The notes under the pieces: generated by a model | What the model saw: only the letters and a program-made list of their open reading frames with translations | Told to the model about the DNA's origin: nothing | Database searches by the model: none | Translations under genes and position numbers: made by a program | Source of the DNA: Sphingomonas sp. HMP9 | Lineage (GTDB): Bacteria; Pseudomonadota; Alphaproteobacteria; Sphingomonadales; Sphingomonadaceae | Direction of reading: 5' to 3' | Length of the DNA: 64,000 bases | Assembly: GCF_013374115.1 (NCBI RefSeq) | Contig: NZ_AP022673.1 | Span: 1,640,501 to 1,704,500 of the forward strand | Shown here: piece after piece, positions 15,373 through 24,433 of the stretch | How the letters are laid out: the number at the start of each line of letters is the position of its first letter | Position numbering within the stretch: position 1 is the first letter of the stretch

Positions 15373-16265
15373 TGGCGACCAACGCGCCCCGCGCGGTCTT
15401 CGTCACGCGCGAGACCGACTATGACCTTCTGCTCGCGCGGCATGCGACGCGCGGGCAGGCAAAGTTCTTTCTCGAAACGCGCGGCCAGGACATCGACGTG
15501 ATCGAGGATCGGCACCGGCGCTTCCACGCCACGTTGCACCAAGCCCGCTCGCGCGTCCCCGACGACTGGCGCCAGGCAAGTGTGGCACGTGCCGACCTCG
15601 ACCGGTTCCTGTTCGGACCCGAGGACGTGATCGTCGCCGTCGGGCAGGACGGCCTGGTCGCCAACGTTGCGAAATATCTCGATGGGCAGCCCGTGGTCGG
15701 CCTCAACCCCGCCCCCGATCTGTACGATGGCGTTTTGGTGCGCGTGCCGCTCGCCCGCCTATCCGCGCTGTTGCCTGCGTGCGTCGCGGGTGCGGCACCG
15801 GCCGAGCAGCGGACGATGGTCGAAGCGCGGCTGGATACCGGCGAGCGGCTGCTCGCGCTGAACGAGGTGTTCGTCGGTCATCGCAGCCACCAGTCGGCGC
15901 GCTACCGGATCACGTGCGGCGACCGCGCCGAGGATCACTCGTCGAGCGGGCTGATCGTCGCGTCGGGGACGGGCGCCACGGGCTGGGCACGCTCGATCAT
16001 GGAGGCGACGCATGCCGCGCTCCCGCTCGATCCGCAGGAGCGCGCGGTCGGCTTTTTCGTGCGCGAACCCTTCCCCAGCGTGGCGACCGCGACCTCGCTG
16101 CGTGCCGGCAAGCTCGCGGGCCAGCCGCTCGCGGTGACGTCGCGGATGAACGACGGCGGGGTGATCTTCGCCGACGGCGTCGAACAGGATTTCTTCGCCT
16201 TCGACTGGGGCCGCGGCGTGACCATCGCACCCGCCACCCGTACGCTGCATCTCATCACCGGTTGA
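15372..16265 (+). CDS. NAD-kinase-like protein
   Basis: 297 residues. NAD kinase signatures are present in altered form: VIVAVGQDGLVANVAKYL replaces GGDGT, ALNEVFVGHR matches the conserved NE motif, and SSGLIVASGTGATGWARS matches the DGLIxSTPTGSTAY loop. The catalytic Asp of the first motif is kept. The N-terminal 90 residues (VFVTRETDYDLLLARHAT, FFLETRG) differ from housekeeping NadK and may be a lineage feature. It most likely phosphorylates or binds NAD or a related nucleotide. Operon with a NrtR-like regulator and an SPFH protein supports a nucleotide-linked stress role. It is unlikely to be the sole NadK of the cell. Confidence 0.8.
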   Translation: MATNAPRAVFVTRETDYDLLLARHATRGQAKFFLETRGQDIDVIEDRHRRFHATLHQARSRVPDDWRQASVARADLDRFLFGPEDVIVAVGQDGLVANVAKYLDGQPVVGLNPAPDLYDGVLVRVPLARLSALLPACVAGAAPAEQRTMVEARLDTGERLLALNEVFVGHRSHQSARYRITCGDRAEDHSSSGLIVASGTGATGWARSIMEATHAALPLDPQERAVGFFVREPFPSVATATSLRAGKLAGQPLAVTSRMNDGGVIFADGVEQDFFAFDWGRGVTIAPATRTLHLITG

Positions 16266-16484
16266 CGACGCATGGTTGCTAGCGCCGACGTCGCGGTGCG
16301 GAACCGCGCCGTTGGACGCAGTTCGCGTGCCGTATCGCGGTAAGTCGGGAAGGCTGACGTCTGCCGATCAAAGAGGGCTGGACGACGGTGCGCTGGATTT
16401 CGGCCTCGATCGATCTAGAGTGACCGCCTCATACCGACCGTCTCGAACTTCGGTCACGACGACGCATCAGGACAGGACACGCCA

Positions 16485-18098
16485 ATGGGTTATAGCCGCC
16501 GTGAGACGTTCGGACTGGCATTGGCGGGCGGCGCGGTAGCACTTGCTCCGCCTGCCCCGTCCGCCGCGCAAACGCCTAAGCCCGATCCGCGCGTGCAGCC
16601 GTTTATTGGCGATTGGCGGCGCGGCTTCGAAGGCCAGCGCGTGGCCGACCTTGGCGATGGCCGCTTCCTTAATCCGTTGATCGCGGGCGACCATCCCGAT
16701 CCCGCCATCCTGAAGGACGGGGCGGACTATTACATGACGTTCTCCAGCTTCGATTCCTATCCGGGGCTCACGATCTGGCACAGTCGCGACCTGGTGAACT
16801 GGCAGCCGCGCAAGGCTGCGCTGACCAAGAACATCGGCTCCGTCTGGGCGGTCAGCCTGGAGAAACACGATGGCCGGTACTTCCTGTACATTCCGGTCAA
16901 GGCCAAGCCGAACGCGATCCACGTGATATGGGCCGACCATATCGACGGCCCCTGGTCCGATCCGATCGACCTCGGGTTGCCCAACCATATCGACCCCTGC
17001 CACGCCGTCGGTGAGGACGGATCGCGCTGGTTGTTCCTGTCGGGCGGCGACCGCATCCGGCTCGCCGACGATGGCCTGTCGACGGTCGGCAAGGTCGAGC
17101 ACGTCTATGATCCGTGGCGCTATCCCGACACCTGGGACGTCGAGGGCTTCAGTCCCGAGGGGCCGAAGATCACGCGCCATGGCGGCTGGTTCTATATGAT
17201 CACCGCGGTCGGCGGCACCGCCGGGCCGCCGACCGGACACATGGTGATCGTCGCCCGCTCGCGCTCGATCCACGGGCCCTGGACCAACGACCCCGCCAAC
17301 CCGGTGGTGCGGACCGTCAGCACTGACGAGAAATGGTGGTCGCGCGGTCATGCCAGCCTCGTCGAGGCGCCCGACGGCAGCTGGTGGTCGGTCTATCACG
17401 GCTTCGAAAACGGCTATTGGACGCTCGGGCGGCAGGCCCTGCTCGATCCGATCCGCTGGACCGCCGATGGCTGGTTCGCGATGACCGGCGGGGACCTGTC
17501 GACGCCTCTCGCCAAACCGAAAGGTGGCGCCGCGCTGCCCCACGGCCAGCCGCTCTCCGACGACTTCCGCACGCTGCACATCGGCAGCAAATGGAATTTC
17601 TTTCGGCCAGGGCCCGCCGAGCGCGATCGAGCCCGCGTTGAAAGCGGTGCGCTGATCCTGAAGGCCACCGGCACCGCACCTGTGGATTCGTCGCCGTTGA
17701 TGCTGATCGCCGGCGACCAGGCCTATCGGTTCGAATGCGATATCGAGATCGGGGCGGGTGGCACCGCAGGGCTCGTGCTGTTCTACGACGACAAGCTCTA
17801 TTGCGGGCTAGGCTTCGACGAACACCGCTTCGTCACGCATCAATATGGCAACGAGCGTGGGAGACCGGCCAATCCGCACGGACGCCGCATGCGGATCCGG
17901 ATCACGAATACGCGCCACATCGTCGCGATCCATACCAGCGGCGATGCGGGCAAGACATGGCAACGCTTCGATCGTGGCATGGAAGTGTCGGGCTACCACC
18001 ACAACGTCCGCGGCGGGTTCCTGATGCTGCGCCCCGGCCTGTATTCGGCCGGCAGCGGAGACGCACGCTTTCGCGACTTCCGGTACGAAGCCCTCTGA
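16485..18098 (+). CDS. Tat-exported glycoside hydrolase family 43 protein
   Basis: 537 residues. A twin-arginine signal (SRRETFGLALAGGAVALAPP) predicts export of the folded protein. The five-bladed propeller of GH43 spans about residues 60-340, with the catalytic acids in GDHPDPAILKDG (general base Asp), NHIDPCHAVGEDGS (pKa modulator Asp) and WDVEGFSPEGPKI (general acid Glu). The C-terminal 180 residues form a concanavalin A-like sandwich of the GH43 C-terminal type (LYCGLGFDEHRFVTH). Such enzymes release xylose or arabinose from plant hemicellulose or arabinan. Location next to a pectin/uronate regulon suggests arabinose side chains of pectin, but the exact specificity cannot be read. Confidence 0.9.
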   Translation: MGYSRRETFGLALAGGAVALAPPAPSAAQTPKPDPRVQPFIGDWRRGFEGQRVADLGDGRFLNPLIAGDHPDPAILKDGADYYMTFSSFDSYPGLTIWHSRDLVNWQPRKAALTKNIGSVWAVSLEKHDGRYFLYIPVKAKPNAIHVIWADHIDGPWSDPIDLGLPNHIDPCHAVGEDGSRWLFLSGGDRIRLADDGLSTVGKVEHVYDPWRYPDTWDVEGFSPEGPKITRHGGWFYMITAVGGTAGPPTGHMVIVARSRSIHGPWTNDPANPVVRTVSTDEKWWSRGHASLVEAPDGSWWSVYHGFENGYWTLGRQALLDPIRWTADGWFAMTGGDLSTPLAKPKGGAALPHGQPLSDDFRTLHIGSKWNFFRPGPAERDRARVESGALILKATGTAPVDSSPLMLIAGDQAYRFECDIEIGAGGTAGLVLFYDDKLYCGLGFDEHRFVTHQYGNERGRPANPHGRRMRIRITNTRHIVAIHTSGDAGKTWQRFDRGMEVSGYHHNVRGGFLMLRPGLYSAGSGDARFRDFRYEAL

Positions 18099-18114
18099 CC
18101 CCGACGCGCGGCCT

Positions 18115-19107
18115 TCACCCAAGGCCGTGCGCGCGCGCCCATTCCTCGAACAGCGTCGGCCATCGCGCCGCTGGCTTGCCGACCGCTTTGCTCATGCCGA
18201 AGCCGTGCCCGCCGGTCGCGAACAGATGCGTTTCCACCGCCACGCCGGCGCGTACCGCAGCCGCGCGAAACGCCAGCGTGTTGTCGACGGCGACGCTCCG
18301 GTCGTCTTCGGCGTGGACCAGGAAGCAGGGCGGCGTCGCCGACGTCACGTTCGACGCGGTCGAATGCGCCTGCTCCAAGGCCGGCGTCGGCGAAGGCCCG
18401 AGCAACACTGCGCGCGATCCGGGATGGGCGAGCGGCAACGTCATCGATTGCACCGCATATATCAACGCGGCGACATCAGGGCGGGCACTCAAGGGGTCCG
18501 CGGCATCGACCGGCGGGTAGGTCTGTTGCGCGAACCTGGTGGCGAGGTCGCCGCAGACATGCCCGCCGGCTGAAAACCCCATTGCCGCGACACGGTCGGG
18601 CCTGATCCCGTACAGGCCAGCGCGTGCGCGGATCAGCCGCATGGCACGCTGCGCATCGGACAAGGCGACGTCCGGGCCGGCCGCCCAGCCATCGCCGGGC
18701 AAACGATAGAACAGCACGAACACCGTCCAGCCGCGATCCGCCAGCCAGCGTGCGATCTCATACCCCTCGCGGTCGACGACGATCCGGACATAGCCGCCGC
18801 CCGGCATGACCAGCATGGCCGATCCGTTCGGCTTGGCCGGCCGGAACACGACCATTCGCGGACGGGCGATGCCGTGGACGGCGCGATCGGTAGCATCGGT
18901 GCCTTTCGTCCTGTCCTCGACGACCTCGACCAGTAAAGTCGCTGGCGCGCCCGGTGCCCCTGCCGGCCAGAGATCGATCGTTTCGCTCGGATCCGGCAGC
19001 CTCGGCCCCCGTCCTCCGACGCGCGCGGGTGGCGGCGTCTGCGCATCGACGCCGACCGAAAGACCAACCGCCAACGTTCCGAGGATTGCATTTCGACGAT
19101 CGATCAT
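18115..19107 (-). CDS. Secreted alpha/beta hydrolase, acetyl-esterase-like
   Basis: 330 residues with an export signal (MIDRRNAILGTLAVGLSVGVDAQ, twin-arginine-like). The alpha/beta-hydrolase nucleophile elbow is GFSAGGH, the oxyanion segment is MLVMPGGGY, the acid lies near HAEDDRSV, and the catalytic His is in ATGGHGFGM. The pattern GxGGHGF with FxHAEDDxxV is typical of bacterial acetylxylan or sugar-ester esterases. It probably removes acetyl groups from plant polysaccharide fragments. It is convergent with the GH43 gene (16 bases apart), and both 3' ends share a GGCCTT-N5-AAGGCC hairpin. The receptor gene next in line also lies on the minus strand. Confidence 0.85.
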   Translation of the reverse strand: MIDRRNAILGTLAVGLSVGVDAQTPPPARVGGRGPRLPDPSETIDLWPAGAPGAPATLLVEVVEDRTKGTDATDRAVHGIARPRMVVFRPAKPNGSAMLVMPGGGYVRIVVDREGYEIARWLADRGWTVFVLFYRLPGDGWAAGPDVALSDAQRAMRLIRARAGLYGIRPDRVAAMGFSAGGHVCGDLATRFAQQTYPPVDAADPLSARPDVAALIYAVQSMTLPLAHPGSRAVLLGPSPTPALEQAHSTASNVTSATPPCFLVHAEDDRSVAVDNTLAFRAAAVRAGVAVETHLFATGGHGFGMSKAVGKPAARWPTLFEEWARAHGLG

Positions 19108-19185
19108 GCGCTTCGGCCCATCAAAAAAAGGGGCGCACTCCGTAAGGAATGCGCCCGAGGAGAGGAGAGACTATGGTTGGTGCAC

Positions 19186-22100
19186 CTACATCTTGAAGCG
19201 CGCGCCAACGAGGAAGGTGCGGCCGAAGTGATTATTCTCGTAGTTCCGGTTCGCGTCGAGATCGGTGTACCGGCTGCGATAATTGTCGGTCAGGTTCGTC
19301 CCCTCGACCGAGACCTCCACCGCCGGCGTCAGCTTGTAGCGCATCGACGCATCGACGTTGGTGGTCGCGCCATAGCCCTCGAACAAATTGCCGGTCGCCG
19401 ACGCCCCGTCGATATACGGGCTGCGATAGCTGATCGATCCGCGTGCGCTGAACTTGGCGTCCTCGTAATAGAGCGTGCCGTTATACGCGCGCTTCGACAG
19501 GCCATAGAGCGTCGCCGAGCGGGTCGTGTTCGGCAGGGCGCCGAGCGTGCCGCCCGGCTGGACGATCGTCGTCGCCGGACCACCTTGCGAATAACCGGCG
19601 CTCGAATCGACGAACGTCGCGTTGGCCAGCGCACCGAAGTTGCGCAGGAAGCCGGGCAGGAAGCGGAACGTCGTCTGGAGCGAGATTTCCGCGCCCTTCA
19701 GCGAGGCACCCGTGCCGTTGATCGGCGAGGTGATCTGCCACAACTGCCCTTCCGGAGCACCGGCGGCCGGCGAGCTTGCTGGGATGACCGACAGCGGCAG
19801 GCCGGTCGATGCGAACGTCCCGCTGCGCGTCGCCGAGACCGGGAAGCTCTCGACGTTCTTCTTGAATAGCGCGACCGAGAAGATCGACTGCGGTGCGAAA
19901 TACCATTCCGCCGAGATGTCGAACGCGGTCGCGCGGAATGGGTCGAGCTGCGGGTTGCCGAAGGTCACGCGGTAGTTGAAGCCGTCGACCGAACCGCCCG
20001 GCGTCAGGCTGCCCAGGCTCGGCCGCGTCAGCACCTTGGCGATCGCGCCGCGGATGATGACGTCCTCCGCCGGGAACAGCGCGACGTTGATTGCGGGCAA
20101 CCAATCGTCATAGCTGCGACCGACCGTTGCGGGGGTATTGACGGTCACGCCACCGACGGTCGCCGAGGACAGCCCGGTCGAGCGCTGCTTGGTGTGGACG
20201 TACCGAATGCCGGCATTGGCGGCGTAGCGCAGGCCGAGGATGTCACCCTTCACGTCGAACTCGGTATAGCCGCCGGTGACCTGCTCGGAGACGCTGCGGG
20301 TATCGCCGACCAGCACGGTCGCCGGACGGTTGTACAGCCCTGTATAGGCCGCCGACGCATCGATGTTCGGGATCAGGAAGCTGGTCGTCGTCCCCGACGG
20401 CTGGCCTGCGTTGCCGAGGTTGAAGATCTCGCCGAGGCTGCCGGCGGGGAAGCCGTACACCGCGGTCGGCCCGAACAGCGTGTTCGGCGAACAGGTCAGC
20501 GTCCCCAGCACGACGTCCTTGCCGCCCGCGTTGGGACAGACGACCGCATCGCGCGAGAAGCCCTGCGTGTCGAAGGTGAACTTGCGGTACAGCCCGCCCG
20601 CCTTGATCTGGAACCCTTCCGCCACGTCCCATTCGGTCCGCAACTGCGCGGTGCGGAACTTGTTGACCGTTTCCGACGGTCGATCGCGGATTTCCGCCAG
20701 CTGGAAGTTCGCCGGATCGGTGACGCTGGTGCCGAAGGTGAGCGTCGGGCGCTTCATGTCGGTATAGTCGTAGCTATACCCTTGCGCGTCGCGGTCGTCG
20801 AACACGAAGGTCGTCTCGACCGGGATCGTCGCGTCCGACTTCGAGATGCCGCCCATCAGCGTGAAGCGCAACTTGTCGGTGACGTCCTGATCCCAGCTGC
20901 CGCCGATCTGGTAGAATTCGGTCTGCGACTTGCGCAGATAATGCTCGGTCCGCACCCAGGCGTCGTTGAGCGTCGCCTTGATCAGGTTGTTGTTCGCATC
21001 GATCGTGTAGTTGCTGATGTCGATCGATCGCTCGTTCGAGCGCAGCAGGACCTCGCCCCATTTCTCCTCGCGGGTTTCCTTGAACCGCGAATACAGCCCG
21101 TCGATCGAGATCTTGGTGGATTCGCTCGGCGCCCACTGGACGCTGCCGGTGATCCCCAGCCGCTCGCGCTCGTGCCGGACCGAACCGTAGCGCGGGATAC
21201 GCGGGTGGAAGGCGAGCGCGGCCGCGGTGCAGGCCGTGCTGGGCACATAGACGCCGCCGCGGTTCTGCGTCGTGTAGCAGCGCGTGCCATTGACCGAGTC
21301 GAACGGTGCCTGTGCCCAGCGCACGCTGTTGTTGCCGAGCTCGAAATTGTTGGTCTTCGAATAGGCAGCGGAGGCAGCGACGCCGAACGTGCCGTCCGCC
21401 GACTTCCACGACAGCAACCCGGCGAGGCGCGGTCCGAAATTCTTGCTGAGGTCGTTATAGCTCGCCTGAGCCGACCCGACCGCCGTGAAACCGACCTTGC
21501 CGCCCAGCGGGTTGCCCGTGTTCAAATCAACCACCGCGCCCAGCGATCCTTCGTCGAGCGAGGCCTCCGCGGTCTTGTGGACGACGATCGAGTTGAACAG
21601 TTCGGAAGCGAACACGTTGAAATCGAACGCACGATCACGGTTCGAGCTGGCGCCGTCGGTCGATGTCGCGACCGTCTCCATGCCGTTGACGCGCACCCGC
21701 GTGAACTGCGCGCCGAGGCCACGCACGGTGATCGCACGCCCTTCGCCCGCATCGCGCTGGATCGATATGCCCGGGATACGCTGGAGCGACTCGGCGAGGT
21801 TCTGATCGGGGAACTTGGCGATATCCTCGGCGACGATCGCATCGACCGCGGCGACGGACTGGCGCTTTACGTTGAGTGCCGCGTCGAGCGACTTGCGGAA
21901 GCCCGTGACGATGATCTCGGCAGTCTCGTCCGCCGGTTGCTCAACGTCGGGCGCAGTCTGCGGCGCGGTCGTCGCGGCCGGATCGGCCTGCGTACCCGCT
22001 GGAACCACCGCGGTCTGAGCCGGCGACGGATCGACCTGGGCCGGCGTTCCCGGCGTCACGCTGTTGGGGATCTGCGCCGCCTGTGCCGACGCGATCGAAG

Positions 22101-22188
22101 GAAGGGCGAGCGCGAGAACCAGACTGCCCGCGGATATGCCGCCGAGCCAGCGCATCCGTCGAGTCGCAACCGTTGCTTGAACTTCCAT
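19186..22188 (-). CDS. TonB-dependent receptor, glycan type
   Basis: 1000 residues from ATG 22188, chosen because GGGGAG lies about 10 bases upstream. Signal peptide RMRWLGGISAGSLVLALALPSIASAQA. A linker rich in Ala, Pro and Thr precedes a plug domain starting IIVTGFRKSLDAALNVKRQS, with DQNLAESLQRIPGISIQRDAGEGRAITVRGLGAQ. A long beta-barrel follows and ends FGRTFLVGARFKM with the terminal aromatic expected of outer-membrane proteins. Length and plug sequence match the large Xanthomonas/Caulobacter-type receptors used for oligosaccharides. The upstream operator at 22367-22380 is the one shared by the uronate genes, so import of oligogalacturonides or other uronate-containing oligosaccharides is likely. 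Confidence 0.92.
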   Translation of the reverse strand: MEVQATVATRRMRWLGGISAGSLVLALALPSIASAQAAQIPNSVTPGTPAQVDPSPAQTAVVPAGTQADPAATTAPQTAPDVEQPADETAEIIVTGFRKSLDAALNVKRQSVAAVDAIVAEDIAKFPDQNLAESLQRIPGISIQRDAGEGRAITVRGLGAQFTRVRVNGMETVATSTDGASSNRDRAFDFNVFASELFNSIVVHKTAEASLDEGSLGAVVDLNTGNPLGGKVGFTAVGSAQASYNDLSKNFGPRLAGLLSWKSADGTFGVAASAAYSKTNNFELGNNSVRWAQAPFDSVNGTRCYTTQNRGGVYVPSTACTAAALAFHPRIPRYGSVRHERERLGITGSVQWAPSESTKISIDGLYSRFKETREEKWGEVLLRSNERSIDISNYTIDANNNLIKATLNDAWVRTEHYLRKSQTEFYQIGGSWDQDVTDKLRFTLMGGISKSDATIPVETTFVFDDRDAQGYSYDYTDMKRPTLTFGTSVTDPANFQLAEIRDRPSETVNKFRTAQLRTEWDVAEGFQIKAGGLYRKFTFDTQGFSRDAVVCPNAGGKDVVLGTLTCSPNTLFGPTAVYGFPAGSLGEIFNLGNAGQPSGTTTSFLIPNIDASAAYTGLYNRPATVLVGDTRSVSEQVTGGYTEFDVKGDILGLRYAANAGIRYVHTKQRSTGLSSATVGGVTVNTPATVGRSYDDWLPAINVALFPAEDVIIRGAIAKVLTRPSLGSLTPGGSVDGFNYRVTFGNPQLDPFRATAFDISAEWYFAPQSIFSVALFKKNVESFPVSATRSGTFASTGLPLSVIPASSPAAGAPEGQLWQITSPINGTGASLKGAEISLQTTFRFLPGFLRNFGALANATFVDSSAGYSQGGPATTIVQPGGTLGALPNTTRSATLYGLSKRAYNGTLYYEDAKFSARGSISYRSPYIDGASATGNLFEGYGATTNVDASMRYKLTPAVEVSVEGTNLTDNYRSRYTDLDANRNYENNHFGRTFLVGARFKM

Positions 22189-22366
22189 TGCATCCACTCC
22201 CCATTCGGCCGTTGCCGATGACACCGGTTGCGCGCTCGACGTCCCGCCGCTGCGCCACCGACCTGATGATTTTGGAGAGTTGGGCCCGTTATCGACCACG
22301 GCGGCACCCGATCCTCTCCCGAAAAGCCAGCTCTTGCTGATCCTTCCACGGTCCCTTGTCTGCCTA

Positions 22367-22380
22367 GGTAACCGGTGTCA
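22367..22380 (-). promoter_or_regulatory. Uronate LacI-type operator, site A
   Basis: The minus strand reads TGACACCGGTTACC, identical to sites at 28773-28786 and 29923-29936. It lies between the divergent TonB receptor (start 22188) and cupin gene (start 22452) and can serve both. Confidence 0.75.
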
Positions 22381-22451
22381 GAACAATGTCGCATGATCTT
22401 TGGCGTGTCAACATGCCGTGTCACGAAGCGCGCAAAGCAGGAGCTGCATGG

Positions 22452-22877
22452 ATGAAAGTGCTGGAAATCGCCGCTCTCGCCGTCGCGATCACGCTATCGG
22501 TGGCGGCGCGCGCGCAGCAGCCCGCAGCGCGGCCCATGGTCATCATCGACGAGGCCGATACGATGCGCCGCGAACCGCCCCCACACGGCGCGATCGGCTC
22601 GAGCACCGCCTATCGGATCAGCGACGCCGTACCCGGCCGAACGATGGAATTCCGCAAGCGCGTGCTGCATCCCGGCAGTGCGATCGGCCTTCACCGCATC
22701 GCGCATGACGAAGTGTATTACGTGGTGTCGGGCACCGGCGCGGTCTCGTCCGGCGGCGCGACACGCCCGGTGAGCACGGGCATCGCCGCCTATCTGTTCG
22801 ACGGCGAGACGGTAGGCATCCGCCAGACCGGCAGCGAACCCCTGGTGTTGATCATCGCCTATCCGATTCCCCGTTAA
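22452..22877 (+). CDS. Secreted cupin-domain protein
   Basis: 141 residues. A signal peptide (KVLEIAALAVAITLSVAARAQQ) precedes one cupin barrel with metal-binding residues in PGSAIGLHRIAHDEVYYVVSGTGAV. GGAG at 22439-22442 fits the ATG at 22452. Periplasmic cupins of this kind near pectin genes may bind demethylated uronates or act as small isomerases or lyase-associated proteins (compare KdgF, which linearises unsaturated uronate), but export makes a classical KdgF role uncertain. It is divergent from the TonB receptor across operator site A, which puts it in the uronate regulon. Confidence 0.82.
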   Translation: MKVLEIAALAVAITLSVAARAQQPAARPMVIIDEADTMRREPPPHGAIGSSTAYRISDAVPGRTMEFRKRVLHPGSAIGLHRIAHDEVYYVVSGTGAVSSGGATRPVSTGIAAYLFDGETVGIRQTGSEPLVLIIAYPIPR

Positions 22878-24433
22878 GTCCCAGGCTGGATATACGGTAC
22901 GCGAGCGAACAATTCCCGCTCCCAGCGACGCGGATCGTCCTCGATACCGGACCGCGCGTCGAAGATCATCGTCGACCGCCGCGCCCGATCGTAACGCGGC
23001 CAGTGCGACGCCCCCGCATGGTCGGGATCGCCGGACATCGCGAACGCGACGAAGCTGTCCTGCATCGCCTTCGACGCCGCCTGCGCATCCGCCGCCGTAC
23101 CGGTCTGCGATCCGGTTGCCCCCAGAGTGCCGAACACCAGCGGAATATCCATCGTATGGAACGCACCACGCCGTGGATCCGTCCGCGAGGCGAAATCCAC
23201 CTGATAGACCCAGGTTGCCGTCCCCGCATCGGCGCGCGCCTCGGCCTCGATCACCTGCCCGCGCCAGCTCCGCCCCGCCGTCGTCGCGCCATAGAATATG
23301 TCGGTCGGCGACCAGTCCGGATAGCGCGCGCGGTACTGCGCCACGACCCATTCGGGCAGGATGTCGATCTTCAGTTCGGGCGCCATCCGCGCCGCGAGGT
23401 TGCTCCAGTCGAGCCCTTTCATTTTGGGAGAGTCGGGCCCGATGAACCCGCGCGTCTCGTCATGCGTGTTGCCGAGCATCATCGGTATGCGATTCCCGAG
23501 CGGGTTCGCATCCGGCCAGAACGGGTGGCGCGTGAGCCACATCATGTCGAGCACCGGCCCGAAATACACGCCGCCCCCCATGATCGGATCGGTCGCCGAC
23601 AGCGCCTCGACGAGCGTCGCGACCGGCATCGCGAGCAACGGCGCAAGGTCGGTCTCGGCCACCCCCAGCTTCGCCAGATAGGCGCGCGCACGTGCCGTCG
23701 CGTTGAGCGGCCCGGATGCAGTCACCTGCTGCCCGCTCATCGTCGCGGCGCGGTGGAACAGGCCGGCGGCGGCGGGCATCCCCATCATCGTCGCGATCTT
23801 TGCCCCGCCGCCCGACTGGCCGAACACCATGACGCGGGAGGGATCGCCGCCGAACGCCGCGATGTTGTCGCGCACCCATTTCAGCGCGAGGATCAGGTCG
23901 AGCTGCCCGGCATTGCCGCTGTCGGGAAACCGCGGATCGAGCCGCGCGAGGTACAGATAGCCCAGTGCGTTGAGCCGGTGGTTCACCGTCACGACCACGA
24001 CATCGCCGCGTGCCGCCAGCGCGTGCCCGTCATTCTGCGGATCGGTGACGCTGCCGTTCGAATAGGCGCCACCATGAATATAGACCATCACCGGCTTCTT
24101 CGCGCGGCTGTCGGTGTCGGCGGTCCAGACGTTCAGGAACAGACAGTCCTCTGACTGGGGACCATAAGGGCCCGACTGTGGACAGACCGGTCCGAAATCG
24201 CGCGCCGGTCGGGTTTGTCCGGGCATCGCCACGGCGACCGGCGCACGAAACCGATCGGCGCGACCGTAGCGAATGCCTTTGAAGGCCAGGATCTGCCGAT
24301 CGGCCGTCCCGACGAAATCGCCCGCCGGCGCGCGAACCGCGAGCGAGGACGCCGCCCGACCGCCGGACGCCAGGATCAGCGCCGCGCCGCCGCCCAGGGC
24401 ACCGCGCCGAGTCCAGCCGTCAGCGGCGGACAT
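22874..24433 (-). CDS. Tat-exported type B carboxylesterase
   Basis: 519 residues starting at ATG 24433 (MSAADGWTRRGALGGGAALILASGG, a twin-arginine signal). The type-B carboxylesterase/lipase signature 2, EDCLFLNVW, is present, and the nucleophile Ser lies in MVFGQSGGGAKI. The catalytic Glu and His are expected further on; FHTMDIPLVFG is the usual His region. It is the last gene of the uxaC-kduI-kduD-kdgK run and overlaps the kdgK end by 14 bases. Such esterases cut carboxylic or sugar esters. In this setting removal of feruloyl, acetyl or methyl groups from pectin fragments is plausible but not shown. Its stop overlaps the 3' end of the convergent cupin gene by 4 bases. Confidence 0.87.
   Translation of the reverse strand: MSAADGWTRRGALGGGAALILASGGRAASSLAVRAPAGDFVGTADRQILAFKGIRYGRADRFRAPVAVAMPGQTRPARDFGPVCPQSGPYGPQSEDCLFLNVWTADTDSRAKKPVMVYIHGGAYSNGSVTDPQNDGHALAARGDVVVVTVNHRLNALGYLYLARLDPRFPDSGNAGQLDLILALKWVRDNIAAFGGDPSRVMVFGQSGGGAKIATMMGMPAAAGLFHRAATMSGQQVTASGPLNATARARAYLAKLGVAETDLAPLLAMPVATLVEALSATDPIMGGGVYFGPVLDMMWLTRHPFWPDANPLGNRIPMMLGNTHDETRGFIGPDSPKMKGLDWSNLAARMAPELKIDILPEWVVAQYRARYPDWSPTDIFYGATTAGRSWRGQVIEAEARADAGTATWVYQVDFASRTDPRRGAFHTMDIPLVFGTLGATGSQTGTAADAQAASKAMQDSFVAFAMSGDPDHAGASHWPRYDRARRSTMIFDARSGIEDDPRRWERELFARVPYIQPGT

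Noticed and set aside
20194..22221. 675-codon plus-strand frame opposite the large TonB receptor
   Set aside because: Antisense shadow of a clear receptor gene; the product has no signal, fold or family signs.
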